Positions 22,661-35,866 of a DNA stretch of 64,000 nt are shown here, piece after piece. Under the pieces are notes generated by a model. The model made no database searches and was not told the origin of the DNA. It saw only the letters and a program-made list of their open reading frames with translations. Origin of the DNA: Pyrenula massariospora (Eukaryota > Ascomycota > Eurotiomycetes > Pyrenulales > Pyrenulaceae); contig JAGFMI010000005.1 in the NCBI GenBank assembly GCA_021030905.1, positions 1,426,001 through 1,490,000 of the forward strand, read 5' to 3'. A program made the translations under genes and the position numbers. Within the stretch, counting starts at the first letter, position 1, and each line of letters begins with the position of its first letter.

Positions 22661-23502
22661 GACAGCGATCAGCCAAAAGGCCATCTCGAGCAGGACATGA
22701 ATAAAGCTACGGAGACACGAAACTTTCGTAGGAACAGATCGTAGAATATATGCATAATAGATTGGGCCGCGGCTAAGGACATGCTTCTATGTTCACATCA
22801 ACGCAATTGCATCATAAAACAGTGGATATGCAGAACACCTCATCCCCACATCCTTTCCGTAAGTCGATTCAAGCAAGCATAGCTTGGTCAGTCACATCAA
22901 AGGTGCGGAGCAGTCAATTCAAAAATTGTTCTAGGTTTATCGCGGGGTTCTTGTGAAGGTCGACTTCGCGAGAAAGACAACCGAGTCTGAGGTGGGCCGC
23001 CGAAGTTCAGCCGCAGAGGACTTCCGACAGGTTCCCTCGCCAGAAAGTTGTCGCGCTACCAAATGCCGTCGAGGACGTGAAATGCCGCGAATGCTATAGT
23101 CCATCAGGAGCTAGCACGAAATCGCTCAGCCGAAACTCAGTCGGACGAACATGTAGGCAATGACCAACCGCTTGCACGGACATGAGGTTCTGGGGACAGA
23201 TCGATCGCGCTTCCAAGGCATAGAAATGATCCTCACCAACGGTCTGAGGATCAGATAGCACTGTTACCATTCAGGCCGGATGCTGACAAGACGCGTGCAT
23301 CTTGCGAGCTGGGCCAACAGACTGGCACCATTTTCATCCGGCAACACTTCCACTTCTATCCAACACTGGATCGTGTGAGTTCATTCAGTCCGATGCGAAA
23401 ATGGCTGGGGAACGCTGCAGAAACCATCAGACCTTGAGGCCGTCTTGGCCTTGTATCAACCCAGAGGATATCGTCAACTTTTTTCTGTAAATCCAGCAAA
23501 AT
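22661..23502. other. Intergenic, nothing recognised
   Basis: It lies upstream of the DUF1593-like gene and downstream of the mitochondrial carrier, both on the minus strand. Only short unsupported open frames. Confidence 0.5.
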
Positions 23503-24792
23503 CTAGCCAACGGTTGGGGACTCGGTCGACCGTAATCCAACCAAAAAATCCCGTGTCAGCTCAAAGCTAAGCCAGCTACTGGCCATACTTGGTGCGACTT
23601 TCAGCAGGTTGGGAACAATTCCTTTGTACATTCCACGAATCCCTTCTTGGGCAAAAATAGTTCTTATTGCATCCCAGATGGATTTATATTGATAGCCCAT
23701 TCCAGACATAGAATTGATCTGGAATCTTCTTCGGAGGACATCGCTATCTAAGGTTAGTTGTGATTAGATGTTTCATTATATCAAGGCACTCACAATGGAT
23801 AAGTACATGTTTGTGCAACGCCTCCTGAAACCGCTCCCGCGGCTAGTTTGCGGTACCAAGCAGGATTCTTGTCTCCGGCCGGCGTAAAATATTTGCGGAC
23901 GGACTCATATACCATAAAGTTCAATCCCACCTAGTGGGAAACGTAAGTACAGATGTCGAGCATGCCTTTAATAGATACTTACATAAGGTGCTACCCCAGC
24001 AACGGTCGGAATAATGCCTCTGTAGATACCTCTCACACCCCCCTCGGTCTTGTACATTGTCTTCAGGGTAGCCATCATACCAGGTAGTTCGCCGTCGGAT
24101 TTATGTTTGCCGAGCGCTGCAAAGGACGCGGATTGTATGGACAACCGAGTGCGGACAATGTCGAGCGGATAGGTAAATGTGACCGACGTGATTCCCGCAA
24201 AGCCGCCGCAAATCAAGCGCCGTAACGGGGTCAAATCTCCTCCAGGATAGGGTTCTGCGATCTAGAAAGATCGTCAATATAGCTGACACAATATAGGCGC
24301 ATATCAGAGCAAAATCTTCTTGGTGGTATGACCAACCTTTTTATAGATACTGTATGCGCTGAATTGTACAGCAGAATAAGGAATGATTCGAATGCAATTG
24401 GTGCCGTTGCCCCGCATAAACCCGCGCCAGCCCTCATCCGTGTACATTTTCTTCAAGGCTTTCCATATTGAGAGCTGGTATTCTGTCCTCCCAGCACTCT
24501 GGACTTGATAGAGGATTTTTAATCTTTCTAGTGGGGAAACGACTGTTCTTGATACCGCACCAGCAACACCTCCAGCTAGGAAGGAGGCTACCACTGGGGT
24601 CGATACGCTCCGGGACATTCGTTGTAGAACCGTCTCAGAGGTCTGGGCGACTGCAGTCTAGAACTCGTTAATCTACAGCGCTTGACTGTCCACAGGAGTT
24701 TCTGATACATTTGTCATACTGGCTTCGGCAGATGAATTGTCACCTGCCTGAACAGTCTCCTTCGATGTTCTATCTTCCCGTGCAAAGCTCAT
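23503..24792 (-). CDS. Mitochondrial carrier, YPR011C-like (APS/PAPS carrier type)
   Basis: A multi-exon minus-strand gene with three mitochondrial-carrier repeats. Repeat 1 has [23 protein letters not shown], repeat 2 [21 protein letters not shown], and repeat 3 [24 protein letters not shown]. Each carries the Px(D/E)xx(K/R) signature. Exons end at [18 protein letters not shown] and TYPF|DVLRRR, and the last runs to 23503. Order and sequence fit yeast YPR011C, which carries adenosine 5'-phosphosulfate and PAPS across the inner mitochondrial membrane. Aspergillus-like N-termini (..QTVLxR..) match [17 protein letters not shown], so the start is probably the ATG at 24792 with one short intron before 24650; the ATG at 24618 is the fallback. 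Confidence 0.85.
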
Positions 24793-25543
24793 TTCTCCGC
24801 TCCGAATTCAAGGCCGTGGAGCTTTGGGCCAGGGAGGGATCTGATCGCAGCAAGCAGCGTGTGCCGTTGTCTTGAAGTAGGGTCGCCAACCCAACGACTA
24901 TTATCTAGATGTCCAACCCAAAGGGTGGTTGGAGAGACGTAAGTAGAAAATTATAGATTTTTGACGGGATTGTTCTGAGCTGTCCATCGGTCAAGCAGTG
25001 ACAAGAAAAGGTCTTTTCCAGCTTTTAGAGCATTCTCAAGTGTTGAGTGCTTAATGGTAGTGACTGTTGTGCGAAATTCGGGGAGGGTATGGAAGAAAAC
25101 GGGACAGCGATGGTGGTAGTGACAGGTGGTCGGACAAAGTCGTGTTCTCAGTAATATTTCGTTTAAGGCAAATGTTCGAGGTCAGTCTGCCTTCAGATAC
25201 CAATGGCTGGTGGCGAAGAGCAACTATATGTACTTTGGAGGAAAGAGGAGGATTTTGCACTCGTCTGGTGGGCTTCGGTCGTTGTTCGAGCCCAGGTCGA
25301 AATTCTCATTGAAGCGGCGTTCATTGGCAGGCCCAGAGCTCTTGAGAACACTTGGCTGAGATCGGATTAGCGCCATCGGACAAGAGAAAGTGACCCGCTG
25401 GTTCAGCAATTTCTTCAGCCTCAACCTTCCATCATACCAACCGAACACTGCATTGTAACCTGCACACGGTGGCCTGCAATCTACTTTCTATCTTCCATCT
25501 TACTGTCTGAGGCTCATTTCTGTCGTCTTTCGACAGCCAGACA
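24793..25543. other. Divergent promoter region
   Basis: Shared upstream sequence of the carrier (-) and the SR protein (+). No coding signal beyond short open frames. Confidence 0.5.
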
Positions 25544-26572
25544 ATGTCTCGTTCAGGTACAACGCTGTACGTCACTGGCTTTGGCCATGGCACCCGGGCC
25601 CGCGACCTTGCCTACGAATTCGAGCGGTACGTTACGTGCGATCGATCCCATTCTGCCTTTGTGGCGGATATCTAGACGTCTCATCACCTGGCGGTCGACC
25701 AACCCTCCTTTCCTTCACCCTCCTCTTCCCTTACCCTCCGAACGCTTAACGGCTACGACTGCAAATGCCACCTAAGCTTCCTCCCCCTACCGTTCGAGAA
25801 GCCCATCCAACGCGCCATTAGTCTCTCGCCGCTCCTCGCCGTTCTTCTTTCAATCTGCAAAATGTCTTTATTTTAGCAGCCTCATCTGACTCTGTCAACA
25901 AAGGTATGGTCGCTTAGTTCGCTGTGATATTCCAGCTCCAAGAACTGCTTCAAGCCGCCTGTAAGTGCTCCAAAAGACCAGTCCTTAATAATCATTTCTG
26001 ACTCTGGCACAGATTTGCTTTCGTTGAATATGAGAGCCGTCGGGATGCTGACGATGCTTACCATGAGATGCACAATAAGCGGATTGGCCGGGATGATTTG
26101 CTGAAGATAGAGGTGTGCCTACCCCGATGTTTCGCAGAAAGCTCAATGGCAGATAATCTAACTATTCTAGTGGGCTCGCACTCCTCCATCTGCTTCCTGG
26201 CGCTTCGATTCTGGACGTGATCGTCCTCGAGATGGTCGCCGCGACCGCAGCCCTCCGCCTCGTCGAAGCTACCGCTCTCCCTCTCCGCGTCGCCGGGATT
26301 ATTCTCCCCGCAAAGATGACCGTCGAGATAGAGACTACGATCGCCGAGACCGTGATCGTTCTCGGAGTCCTGATGACCGGGACCGAGAGATGAAAGATGT
26401 TGGCCGCGATCGCCGTGATGACGACGACCGTGAGAACGGTACCAGCGGCGAGGACAGAAAAGGTTCGCCAACCTCGTTTCGTGCTATTTGCATGGTTTTT
26501 GCTAACAAGCTCACCGCAGTAGCGATAGACTCACCGCCTCCCGCCCATGACGAGCTCGATACGGCGGAGTAA
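25544..26572 (+). CDS. SR-type RNA-binding splicing protein
   Basis: Five exons: 25544-25626, 25904-25960, 26013-26112, 26171-26462 and 26520-26572, in frame for 194 residues. Intron 1 is long for this window (277 bp). Residues 1-80 form one RRM: RNP2 is LYVTGF and RNP1 is RLFAFVEYES, followed by the DADDAYHEMH helix. The rest is an Arg/Asp/Ser-rich tail (RSPPPRRSYRSPSPRRRDYS, then RDRDYDRRDRDRSRSPDD). Such proteins bind exonic sequence and recruit the spliceosome in the nucleus, and their tails are phosphorylated. It resembles single-RRM fungal SR proteins; I do not assign an exact orthologue. Confidence 0.88.
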
Positions 26573-28101
26573 CTTCCTACCGTTGCCTGCGGCTTCGTAG
26601 CCGCCTGGAAGATCATTGCTCTGGAGATATCTAGCATCTGAAGAAGTGTGATGGAGATGCAGAGATGGGGTTGGTTTTGATTGACTTGAAAAGTTCTCCT
26701 TTCCTTTTAGTCTTAGATAAGGAGGCGATGACAATTTCCTAAGTCTATTCCTAATGGCCATTCTAGTTTACGACAGAAGCGCATTCGCGGCTGCTGCGCA
26801 TCGAACGAGACGCCGACGAGAACGAAATCTTCCTGCGATCTCAGCCTTTGCGAAAACCCCCTTTATACAACCCTTCGTCGTGATCGAGCGCCGTGCACGT
26901 GCCTTCATATATCCGCCAGCCTACCGTCCCACCCCTTCGAAAGCTCCTCCCGTTTCAAATAAACACGACCTCGCGAGATTTTTCCAATCCTTTGCATTCA
27001 AAATCACTTTGCCCATTGTCAACACTGATATTCATCCTCTCATGCCCTGAATTGCGTCATCCTAACCCTTGACTTGTTATTTGCGTTTCTTGCAACTCTT
27101 TAAATTGAATCTACAGAACCTGCTCCTTGCGATCTTAACTAATAGTTAGCAGAAAGCTGTTTAGGCTGTCTCGTCCTTTTGAATATGTAAGCCGGGTTTC
27201 ATTACCTTCATGTTCTCTTAAAATTTTCCAAGGTGATAAATTATCTTCTCCGACGAAGACGCCACGAAGCTCTTCCAATCCTTAGCGGGTTTTAGGCTTG
27301 GGTTGGTGTGACCTTGATGATGGTGATGATGATGTTTTAGCGCATCAATGGGATGTTGAACAACCAGAAGGTTATTTCCATCCAAGCCTACTGCCAATAA
27401 AATTTGTTGCCACAGTCCTAATCTTAGTTTGGCTCTGAAAATTCTGTTATCCAGAGCCTTATATCTTATATCGAACGGCCCTTAGAAGCCAAGAAGCTCT
27501 ACTTGTGTACAGGGGATTCCCGCCCTTGGACGCCTGCTAGAGTAGCCGCCACATTCCTGCCTTTACGAAGCAGGCAGCATCTTGCGATTGCTGTCAGGCG
27601 GCACGAGGTAACGATCCGACCTGTTCCGGTGGGGGCGTTAGGCCACGCTCTTTTCCGCCAAAATCATGTTCACATCTTTCCAGTAGAAGGCTATTGTACT
27701 GGCCAAGACCTGTATCACATATAGCGTGAAATCTCCTTACCTGTGTAGTATCTGAAGCCACTTGACGGTCACGTAAGGTTCTGACGTAACACAAGATCTG
27801 AGCAAATTCCTGTTCAACAGTTGTGGCGTTGTATTTCAGAGCACAAAATAGAAAAAGCATCTCGCGGTGTTGGGTTCACGTAAGACAGGCGGGAAACTAG
27901 AACGTCGAGGCTCCGCCAGGATTGTGTCATATTCCTTTTCCAGACAACTATCCGAGCAAGCCGCCTCTAGCAGGTACCAAAGTCAGAAATACTGTCCGCG
28001 GTGAATCCGGCCCCGAACAATGAGATATCAAAATCTGTCTTCTAGTATCCTGTCTAAAGGCTCAACATGTTCACGACCCTTTCAGCTACTATGTCCCCAG
28101 C
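26573..28101. other. 1.5 kb intergenic; likely long 5' region of the acyltransferase gene
   Basis: No supported gene. A short GATGGTGATGATGATG run lies near 27315. Stretches rich in CT/TTCC suggest promoter sequence of the downstream gene. A 98-codon frame at 26754-27050 shows no family features. Confidence 0.45.
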
Positions 28102-30385
28102 ATGGCTACTCCCCCACCCGAAGTTGCATCTCCCGGCATAGCTACACCTGAGGACCTCCGCTCCGAGTTGCACCTGGTCGGAGAGCTCTCCCACGATGGC
28201 CTTGCTTCCCTACGCAAAAATGGCCTCAAAGCTCATGAAAGCTTCTCGAGACCTGCGCTTACCCCCAGTGATTCTTCCGAAAGCTCCTCCACCAATAGCT
28301 CGCAAGATTACAACAAATTAAAGATCGACCCACGGAGCGTTGTCGAAGGCAGCAAGGGGAGTGGTGTAGAAGGAAGAGCATCATTACCTACCCCTGGTGG
28401 ACGGTCTGAACATGCCAAGTCATATCCTCTCGAAACTGCCAGTCGACCGTCGCCGCGGCGACAGAAAAGCATAACGGTGAAACTTGAGAAGACGGACGAA
28501 GCCGGCAAATATCATCTGAGCCTGGAGGACCCAGAACTGAGAGCGCTGCTCAAAGAGGGATTTGAAAGATCCAATGAGGGAGGAATCAAGAAGAAACGCT
28601 CAAAATTTAGTGACTTGGTATTTACCAGACAATTCACCGCCTTTGACCGTCAAAATCCCACCAGCGCGGCTTCCCCTTTCCATGGCTTTTTCACCCTGTT
28701 CTGGATAAGCGTGGCGCTTATGCTCGTCAAAATTGCTGCAAATAATTGGAGAGAGTATGGGAGCATATTGGGGCGCAACCGGATGTTGCATCTAATGACA
28801 AGAAGAGATCTACTTGTGCTTGGGTTCAGCGATGGCGTTCTTTGCGGGAGCACTGTATTCTGTCTGATATTGCAGAAGCTTGTTGCTCACAACTACTTGA
28901 GCTGGAATCGATCTGGCTGGATATTGCAGAATCTCTGGCAGATATTCTATCTTGCCGCCACTGTCTATTGGACACAGTACCGAAATTGGCCCTGGACACA
29001 TTCGGTGTTTCTCGTGCTGCATTGTATCGCCATGCTTATGAAGCAACATAGCTACGCGTTTTACAATGGATATCTCTCGGAGTTACACAAAAGGCGAAAT
29101 GTCTTAGAGGGTAAATTGAAACAGCTGGAGGATCCGGAAGTTTTGTCCTCGTCCGAGGATTCGGCGTCTATCTCACATGCGACATCTTACATGGACACAA
29201 AAGACCTAAAACGTCTATCACATCGCAGGAAGTCTATTCATGCCACTTCTCAAGAATCGGTCGATGTGGACAAGGAAATTCTGAACGTTGCAACTGCAAT
29301 TGAATCCGATGGCCACCTAGACTTTGCTCAAGTGCGGTCCCTACGGAAGCTGATCAAGTGGGAAATTGAGACATTAAGCGACGAATTGAAGGGGGCTTGT
29401 ACTATTACTAAAAATTATTACCCACGCAACCTCAACTTGAAGGATTTCTCTGTCTACATCCCTATGCCAACTGTCGTGTACGAGCTGGAGTATCCCCGGC
29501 AGGAAAAACGGAATTGGAATTACATCGCGGAGAAAAGCGCTGCTACGTTTGGAGTGTAAGTCCCGGCTCTGCCCGGTCTTATGGTATAGTACAAGCTACT
29601 GACTAATGCTGTTTCCAGTATCATGTGCATGATCATGGTGTCTGAACATTACTGTTATCCCGTTGTTGTGGATGTCGTAAGGAAGAAAGAAGCCGGCGTA
29701 CCAACTTTGGAAAGGTTACAGGAGTTTCCCTGGGTATTCATGGATCTGCTTTTTCCTTTTATGCTGGAGTACATATTCTCTTGGTATGTCATCTGGGAAT
29801 GTGTGGTAAGTATAACATTCGCCTTGGTGGCTTTCTTCCCTTTGCTCCGTTTACTGGTCATATCCACACTGGCATATGAAAATCATCCCTGAATCTCTTC
29901 CCCTTCATAGAGGTCAAATACTTTCCCCCTTCGCTTCCCCTCCATCGGCTTCTAGCTAACCCTCTCCTCCCCATCCGCAGCTGAACACCCTCGCCGAACT
30001 CACCCTCTTCGCCGACCGCGGCTTCTACTCCGACTGGTGGAACGCCACCGACTGGAGCCAATTCGCCCGCGACTGGAACACCCCCGTGCACTCCTTCCTC
30101 CTCCGCTTCGCCTACCACTCCTCCATCTCCGCCTTCCACCTCTCGCGCGGACCCGCCACCCTCGTCACCTTCTTTCTGTCTGCGTGTGTGCATGAACTGG
30201 TCATGGCGGTCATATTTGGGAAGATCAGGGGGTACTTGTTGCTTTTGCAGATGTGTCAGTTACCGCTTGTGGCGGTGACGAGGAGTCGGTGGTTGAAGGG
30301 GAGGGATGTGGTTAATAATGCGGTGTTTTGGTTGGGGATTTTTGTGGGGCCGAGTTTTTTGTGCTCGCTTTATATCTTTTTGTAA
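28102..30385 (+). CDS. ARE2: Sterol O-acyltransferase (ACAT/ARE type, MBOAT family)
   Basis: Exons 28102-29555, 29619-29805 and 29981-30385 give 681 residues. The enzyme moves a fatty acyl group from acyl-CoA to ergosterol or its precursors in the ER, making steryl esters for lipid droplets. The N-terminal 160 residues are disordered and Ser/Pro-rich, as in yeast Are1/Are2. Then come transmembrane helices (LFWISVALMLVKIAANNW; VHNYLSW-type region), the block QHSYAFYNGYLSELHKRR, the acyl-CoA site motif FYSDWWNATDW (consensus FYxDWWN), and the active-site His in SACVHELVMAV. It ends GPSFLCSLYIFL, like yeast. The ARE1/ARE2 symbol is by family; fungi of this group often have one gene. Exon 3 shows the C-to-G skew switch at about 30185. 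Confidence 0.93.
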
Positions 30386-31416
30386 GGGATGCCTTCTTAC
30401 TTCGGGGGTCTGAGTTTTTGCATTTGACGCACGTTACGATCGGAATTTTGGCATCTGTGAAGAATCGGTTTTCTTTAAAGCATCATAAGGCGGCTTTCTG
30501 GGTGGTGGGAAATCTCTACTTTTACTGTACTTTTTGATTCATTTGTGTAGCAATCTGCCCTGACGCAAGAAATTGTACAACACCGCATTATTTACCCTCG
30601 CATTCCTTCTCAGAGCCGTGCATTGTTGCTTGTGGTCCTTGCATATTTGTCCGCAGCGTCCCTCCACCACACAAGAGGGTGTGGGTACAGTACATATCTC
30701 CGGTTAAGTCCTCAGGGCCTTTCCCGCCGATCCTAGCGTATGTATATAACATACTGCGCCTGTGTTGGCATACGGCGGCGCTGACCGTGTAGCCTGTTAG
30801 GCGGCCGGAAACTGCGTGACAAAAGTTCGAGATTTATGCTAGGATAGCCGACAGTCGGTTCTTGAGGTAGGAACCGTTCCCTTATGGTTTATTATGGTGG
30901 GGTAAGATGACCGGACCTAAAGCTTTGCCGCGCAGATATTTGCCGTGGAATGGGTTCTTGAGGTTGGTCGTCGAAGGTATTTGTGGAGGTAGGGATTTCT
31001 TTGTGGCGCCGGAGTAGCTTGTCTGGGCTCGCGCTTGGCGTTGTTCGACGGCTGAGGAACTCCTAGGTCTGGAAATCGGGAGCCCGAGGCAGAAGAGTTG
31101 GGGTGGCTGTTTGTTGTTGCAGATCAATTTTTTGCGACGAGGAAGGCTCTGGTCCTATAGTAAGCGTGGTCTGTTAGAAATAGTAGCCGGGTAAGCAAAT
31201 GAGTGACAGGGACAGCCACAGCGCCACTGCTTCTGCCTTGTGAGGCTGACTCTGAGGCTCTTCTCAAGTGCGGACAAGCAGGATCGACTTCGTCGCTCAG
31301 TGTACACCATGCTTCTGTCTTAGAGACCTCGACTGTTGATTACGTTGTCACGGTTTGAATATAGATGGAGAGGAAAACAACCTTATTTTGAACAGAGATT
31401 CACTGAATAGAACATT
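30386..31416. other. 1.0 kb intergenic
   Basis: It lies between the acyltransferase and the ubiquitin-like/CorA-like gene, both on +. An 81-codon frame on the minus strand (30882-31127) has no recognisable features. Probably a 3' UTR and a promoter. Confidence 0.45.
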
Positions 31417-34400
31417 ATGGCTGCTAATGCTCTCAAAGACGAAGAAATTGCTGCGATCTTGCAGGCACAAGAATTTGCCGAGCCAGGAGACATTGCCCTA
31501 CAGGAAGCGGACTACGGACATGTCTTTGGAGACCGCAGAGTCAGCGAGACTCCAAATAAAGCGATTTCACCACGAAGCTTTGGAGACGTAGATTCTGGAC
31601 AGCGACAGAATGAAAGCCTAACGAGCTCAAACAGCCATGTTGCCCCTATGCAACATTCACCCCCCGACGAACGAACTGACGTTCAGGACAATTCCTTACT
31701 ATCGAGCTTCGATGTGAGTCTAGGTGATGTTAGGATCAATGATGGCGTTCAGACAGACCCTACTTCCCCAATGCCAACGTCCAACCGCTTCCAAAATGGG
31801 TTGAAGGCAGTCGCACCAAAGCTAGACGATCAACAGTCACTAAAGAAGCCGTTACCGTTGGGTTCTGATGTCTCTCCACGATCAGATCAAGACTCTTCCA
31901 CTGGGACAGGGCATTGTCTTCCAACGAGTTCAAGAGCACCTCAACAGGGAATGCTAATATTCGCCGAGACCCCCAACGGAAAGAAAATTCCCTTGCATGT
32001 AGAATCGTCTGACACGATTGGCGCCGTTAAGACCAAATTTGAGACAGCCACAGGAGTTTCCGCCAGTCAACAGCGGATCCTCTTTGACTACAAAGAGGTA
32101 GAAGACGGCCGCACTGTTTCAGATTATAATATTTGCAAAGAGAGCACAATTGTCGTTTGTAATCTACTTAGACCGCGAGCGCCCCCAGGATCTTCGGCTT
32201 CGACATCTCCTATTAGAAGGAATTCAAATAACCCACAAGAGATTCCTGTTCCGGCCCACAAGCCGATCCCAAATGAGGATGCTACTGATTATCAGACACG
32301 AAGCCCCGAAGAGCTGTCGGGTCTATATGAGGCACACCTCAATGCATTTAAAGCAAACCTCAGAAATGCAACTAATCCTGATGGGAAACGACTATTCACG
32401 GAGCAGCAGATGGAGTTCCAAACAAGACCAGTCACAAGTACATTCCATGCTGGAGACCCTGAGGATAATGCCTTTGGTTTCATAACCTATCTACAGCTCA
32501 GACGAGATACAGGAGCAGAGAAGGTGCAATATCACAGGAAGAGGGTACCCGTTCGGTCTTTCACTAAAGGCGATGACGGTTTAGTGCAAATGGAGAGATT
32601 CTGGACCAGTCAAGGACTCACATCGGATGCCAGAGTGCGCTGGATTCATTTACCGGCAAACAACATGGACTGGGCAATGGTAAGCTGAGAACTTAGAGTT
32701 GTATGTCAACTCCCCATCTAAGCTACTCTTAGGATGCAATCTTCCACATACAGAACAACTTTTATTCGCTCGATCCATACCGTGCATCCAGAGATCAAAG
32801 TACTATCCTGTGCGATGAACACTGGCTTAAGAAGCAAGAGAGTGGATTCGCCACACTTGAGCACCGGAGGTTTATGAAACCATACTCTCGAAAAATACAG
32901 ATGAGTAAGGGCTTCGGTGCCAATGGCCATCCGCCTTATTTGTGCTTTGTCTAACGAGAATGTCTTTGCAGACAAAAAAGCAATTAATTTTGATCCAGAG
33001 AGAAACTTAAATAGTGAAAGTTGGGTCTTTTTTGTTCGTGAATTAAGTCTACCTTGAGACTAACTAATTTCCTCGGACAGATGCCATACATTCATTGGGA
33101 ATATACCCAAACAGCTGCACGAGTCCGCTTCATAGGTGAAAGTATTACAAATAAAGAGCCACAGGGCAGCGATACAAGCAATGATCGCTACTGCTCGGAA
33201 GAGATAAACGAGCTGCCTTGTACCACTGACGAGAAACTCTTGCGAAAATACCTTTACTCAAGGTATCCTATGCATATGAGGCGCACATTGGATAGTTCTT
33301 TCCATACGGGACTCCACGACACATCGACAAGAGACTATGATCAGGTTGTAGATCGCTATTCCAGAAGAAAACTTGCACCAACTGTGGAAGGACCACGACT
33401 GCTTATGGTGGATCAGTGTTGGCTTTGGGTTCTTGGAGGAGGTGAGTCCAGCCTCAAATATAGGCCAATCTTGCTCGGCTAATTTGGAAGATACGATCCT
33501 GACCTGCTTTCCCCAACGGTGGAACACGGAAACGAACGACGCAGATGAGCACAAGGAAATTATTGTGGAGCTTATTGAGTCATTAGATCTAGAGCAAACC
33601 CGCAACACAATTAGAGACGTTTGGGATCTAGCCTACCTTATTGTGGACCGGTGTGGCGCGAACATTTTCGATCCAACGACTGCAACACATAATGATTTAC
33701 GGTTTCTTGACTTTTTCAACGATTCAATCGGGGATCTTGTATGTCAGCAAGCTACTCTTTGTAATCGGTTAAAGTTTAATCATAAGCAGATTGAGAAGCA
33801 ACGAGGGTCACTGCGAGCGTTTTGGCGTGACATCAAATCAAGTGCAGAAGACCCAGGCAATGACCTCTTTGACATCTCGGACGAATATGACATGCTTGAG
33901 CAAGTTAAACATATCCAAGAAGAGCTACAGATGATGTCAAAAGTGAATAATCAACAGCAGGAGGCCCTCAGTGCACTTGAATGGGAACAAGAACATGAGG
34001 TTCGCGTTCTGGCTTTACTTAGAAAGGCAGAGTCAAGGGGAGAACTACTCCTGGGCCTTCAAGGAAGATCGAACGCAACCTATCAATCTGTAAGTGAGAA
34101 AGAAGTCACGTTGTTGTCGGAAGAAACTGACCACTTTGCAGATTCTCGAACTATTGAGCGCGAAGCAACATCAGGCAAATGTTTTCGAAGCTCGTTTCTC
34201 CAGAAAAGCTGCCCAGGAGATGGAGAAGTTGACCAAAGAAGCGACGAGATCAGCAGTAGAGGATAGAAAACAAGGTGATGCTATTATGCTGGTAAGGCTT
34301 GTCACCCTTCAAGCGCGTAATCATTAATGTGTTATAGTTCACCGTAGTTACTATCTTTTTCGTACGGGTACTCGCCTCGATCAGTCCTCTCGTAGCTGAC

Positions 34401-34769
34401 TTTCACAATAGCTACCGCTCTCTTCGTTGGCGTCCATCTTTGGTATGAACGCCGTTGAATTTGGCCAGGGTGAGGTGACCATCGGCAGAATCTTCGCGTA
34501 CATATGTAAGCACCACTGTCTCTGGGTAGCTTGGCTCATCACACTGACAGAACCAAGTGCCAATCTCCGCTGTCGTGATATCAATTTCTTTAATCTTAGC
34601 TCTCAATGCCAGGCTCCGGAAGATACTTCGCCTTTCCCTTCAAATTGTGGGAGCATACTTCGCGCTCATAATTCCCACGAACAACACCGATGCGGTCTTA
34701 TTATCGCTTGAAGACAAACTGAGTCAACTACAATCACGACGGAAGAAGCGCCAAAATACGACCCCATAG
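31417..34769 (+). CDS. Ubiquitin-like domain fused to a CorA-like membrane protein
   Basis: Nine exons: 31417-32679, 32733-32904, 32972-33024, 33081-33441, 33491-34089, 34142-34291, 34338-34361, 34412-34505 and 34558-34769. They join in frame for 975 residues; one donor (GTCTTT, 33025) is weak. Residues 1-175 are disordered. Residues 179-252 are ubiquitin-like (MLIFAETPNGKKIPLHVESS ... QQRILFDYKEVEDGRTVSDY), with the order and spacing of ubiquitin but no Gly-Gly end, so it is not a conjugated modifier. After a linker come the blocks of fungal CorA-like proteins: RWIHLPANNMDW, YPMHMRRTLD and LLMVDQCWLW. A long coiled coil follows, then FTVVTIFFLPLSSLASIFGMN, with the GMN motif, and a second helix VVISISLILALNARL. 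The pore end suggests a Mg2+-channel fold; the N-terminal domain may regulate it. This role is inferred. Confidence 0.82.
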
Positions 34770-35866
34770 TCGTAAGTGGTACTGTATACCTGTACGAGAC
34801 TTATATCGTCCTAGTATGGTCACGGATACGGCATTGTACCTGCAGTGGCTCATCTTCAAGAGCATCGTTGAGTTTTAAAGGCGGCTAGGAAGATATGATC
34901 CATTGTCCGGTAATTTACGTCATGTAGCTTCCTCCAAGAGCTCAAACTTTGTTGAATTCCATTGAGCCAAAAGAGCGGTTTTCTTAATTGTGAATTTACT
35001 GAAATATCTCAACAAGCTTCGCTCTCCCCGCGGCTACTTTTGATCATATTACGTGCCATTCTTTCTAAAACCTAGCTTTTCGCTTTCTCAAGAGCTCAAA
35101 CTCCCGTATGCCCTCTATCTTTCCATACGACTTACTTCAATATGCGCAAAAGACATGGACCTCACTCCGAGACATCTCCTTGACCTGCCTCGTAACCACA
35201 TATCCTTAGTCCTATGTTCTGAGAAATAGGCTCCACGGGACGTCTTTGGACCATGGGCGATCCTGTTCCCGCAGGAGCTTTGCTCGTAGCTTTTCTTCTC
35301 CTTTCGGCAGTAGGGCAAAGTCGATCAACCACTCCAACAGCCGGGGTGGAACCCTTTCACATGCACAATGCGATTCCTACAATACTTATTACACTTACAA
35401 CATTTATGACACCTAAAACGCTTATACAATGCAGAATTTGAGCTTCAGTATCACGTATTCCGGCTAGCGCGTAAGCAACTGTCCGCAAATAATTGACTAG
35501 AGGTATAATTCGCAGGGTCCTATCACCCGGTGGCGGCCAGTTCCAAATACTCGTGGTGATTGCTCCGACTGTCTCTATACTCAATGAGGGAGACAAATCC
35601 TCATGGGGTGGCTAAGCGCCTCTATCAAATAAATGTAGCGTACAGGAAGTCGTTGGAGTATGCAGGGATCTTCAAGTCAACAGGAGGAATACATGGGGCA
35701 GTCCATTCATGTCCTCTCGTCTAACCAAATCGTGAGTGACTGATCGACTTTACTGGTGCCTTACTTCACTAGCAGTCCATCCCGGCGAATGCGGAATTAG
35801 GTGATTAAAGGGGCAGAATTTGATTCGGACTTATTATTGGACCTAATTAAACATTGCCATCTCCTC
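34770..35866. other. 1.1 kb intergenic
   Basis: Convergent spacer between the ubiquitin-like/CorA-like gene (+) and the secreted protein (-). Short open frames at 35115-35596 show no features. Confidence 0.45.
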
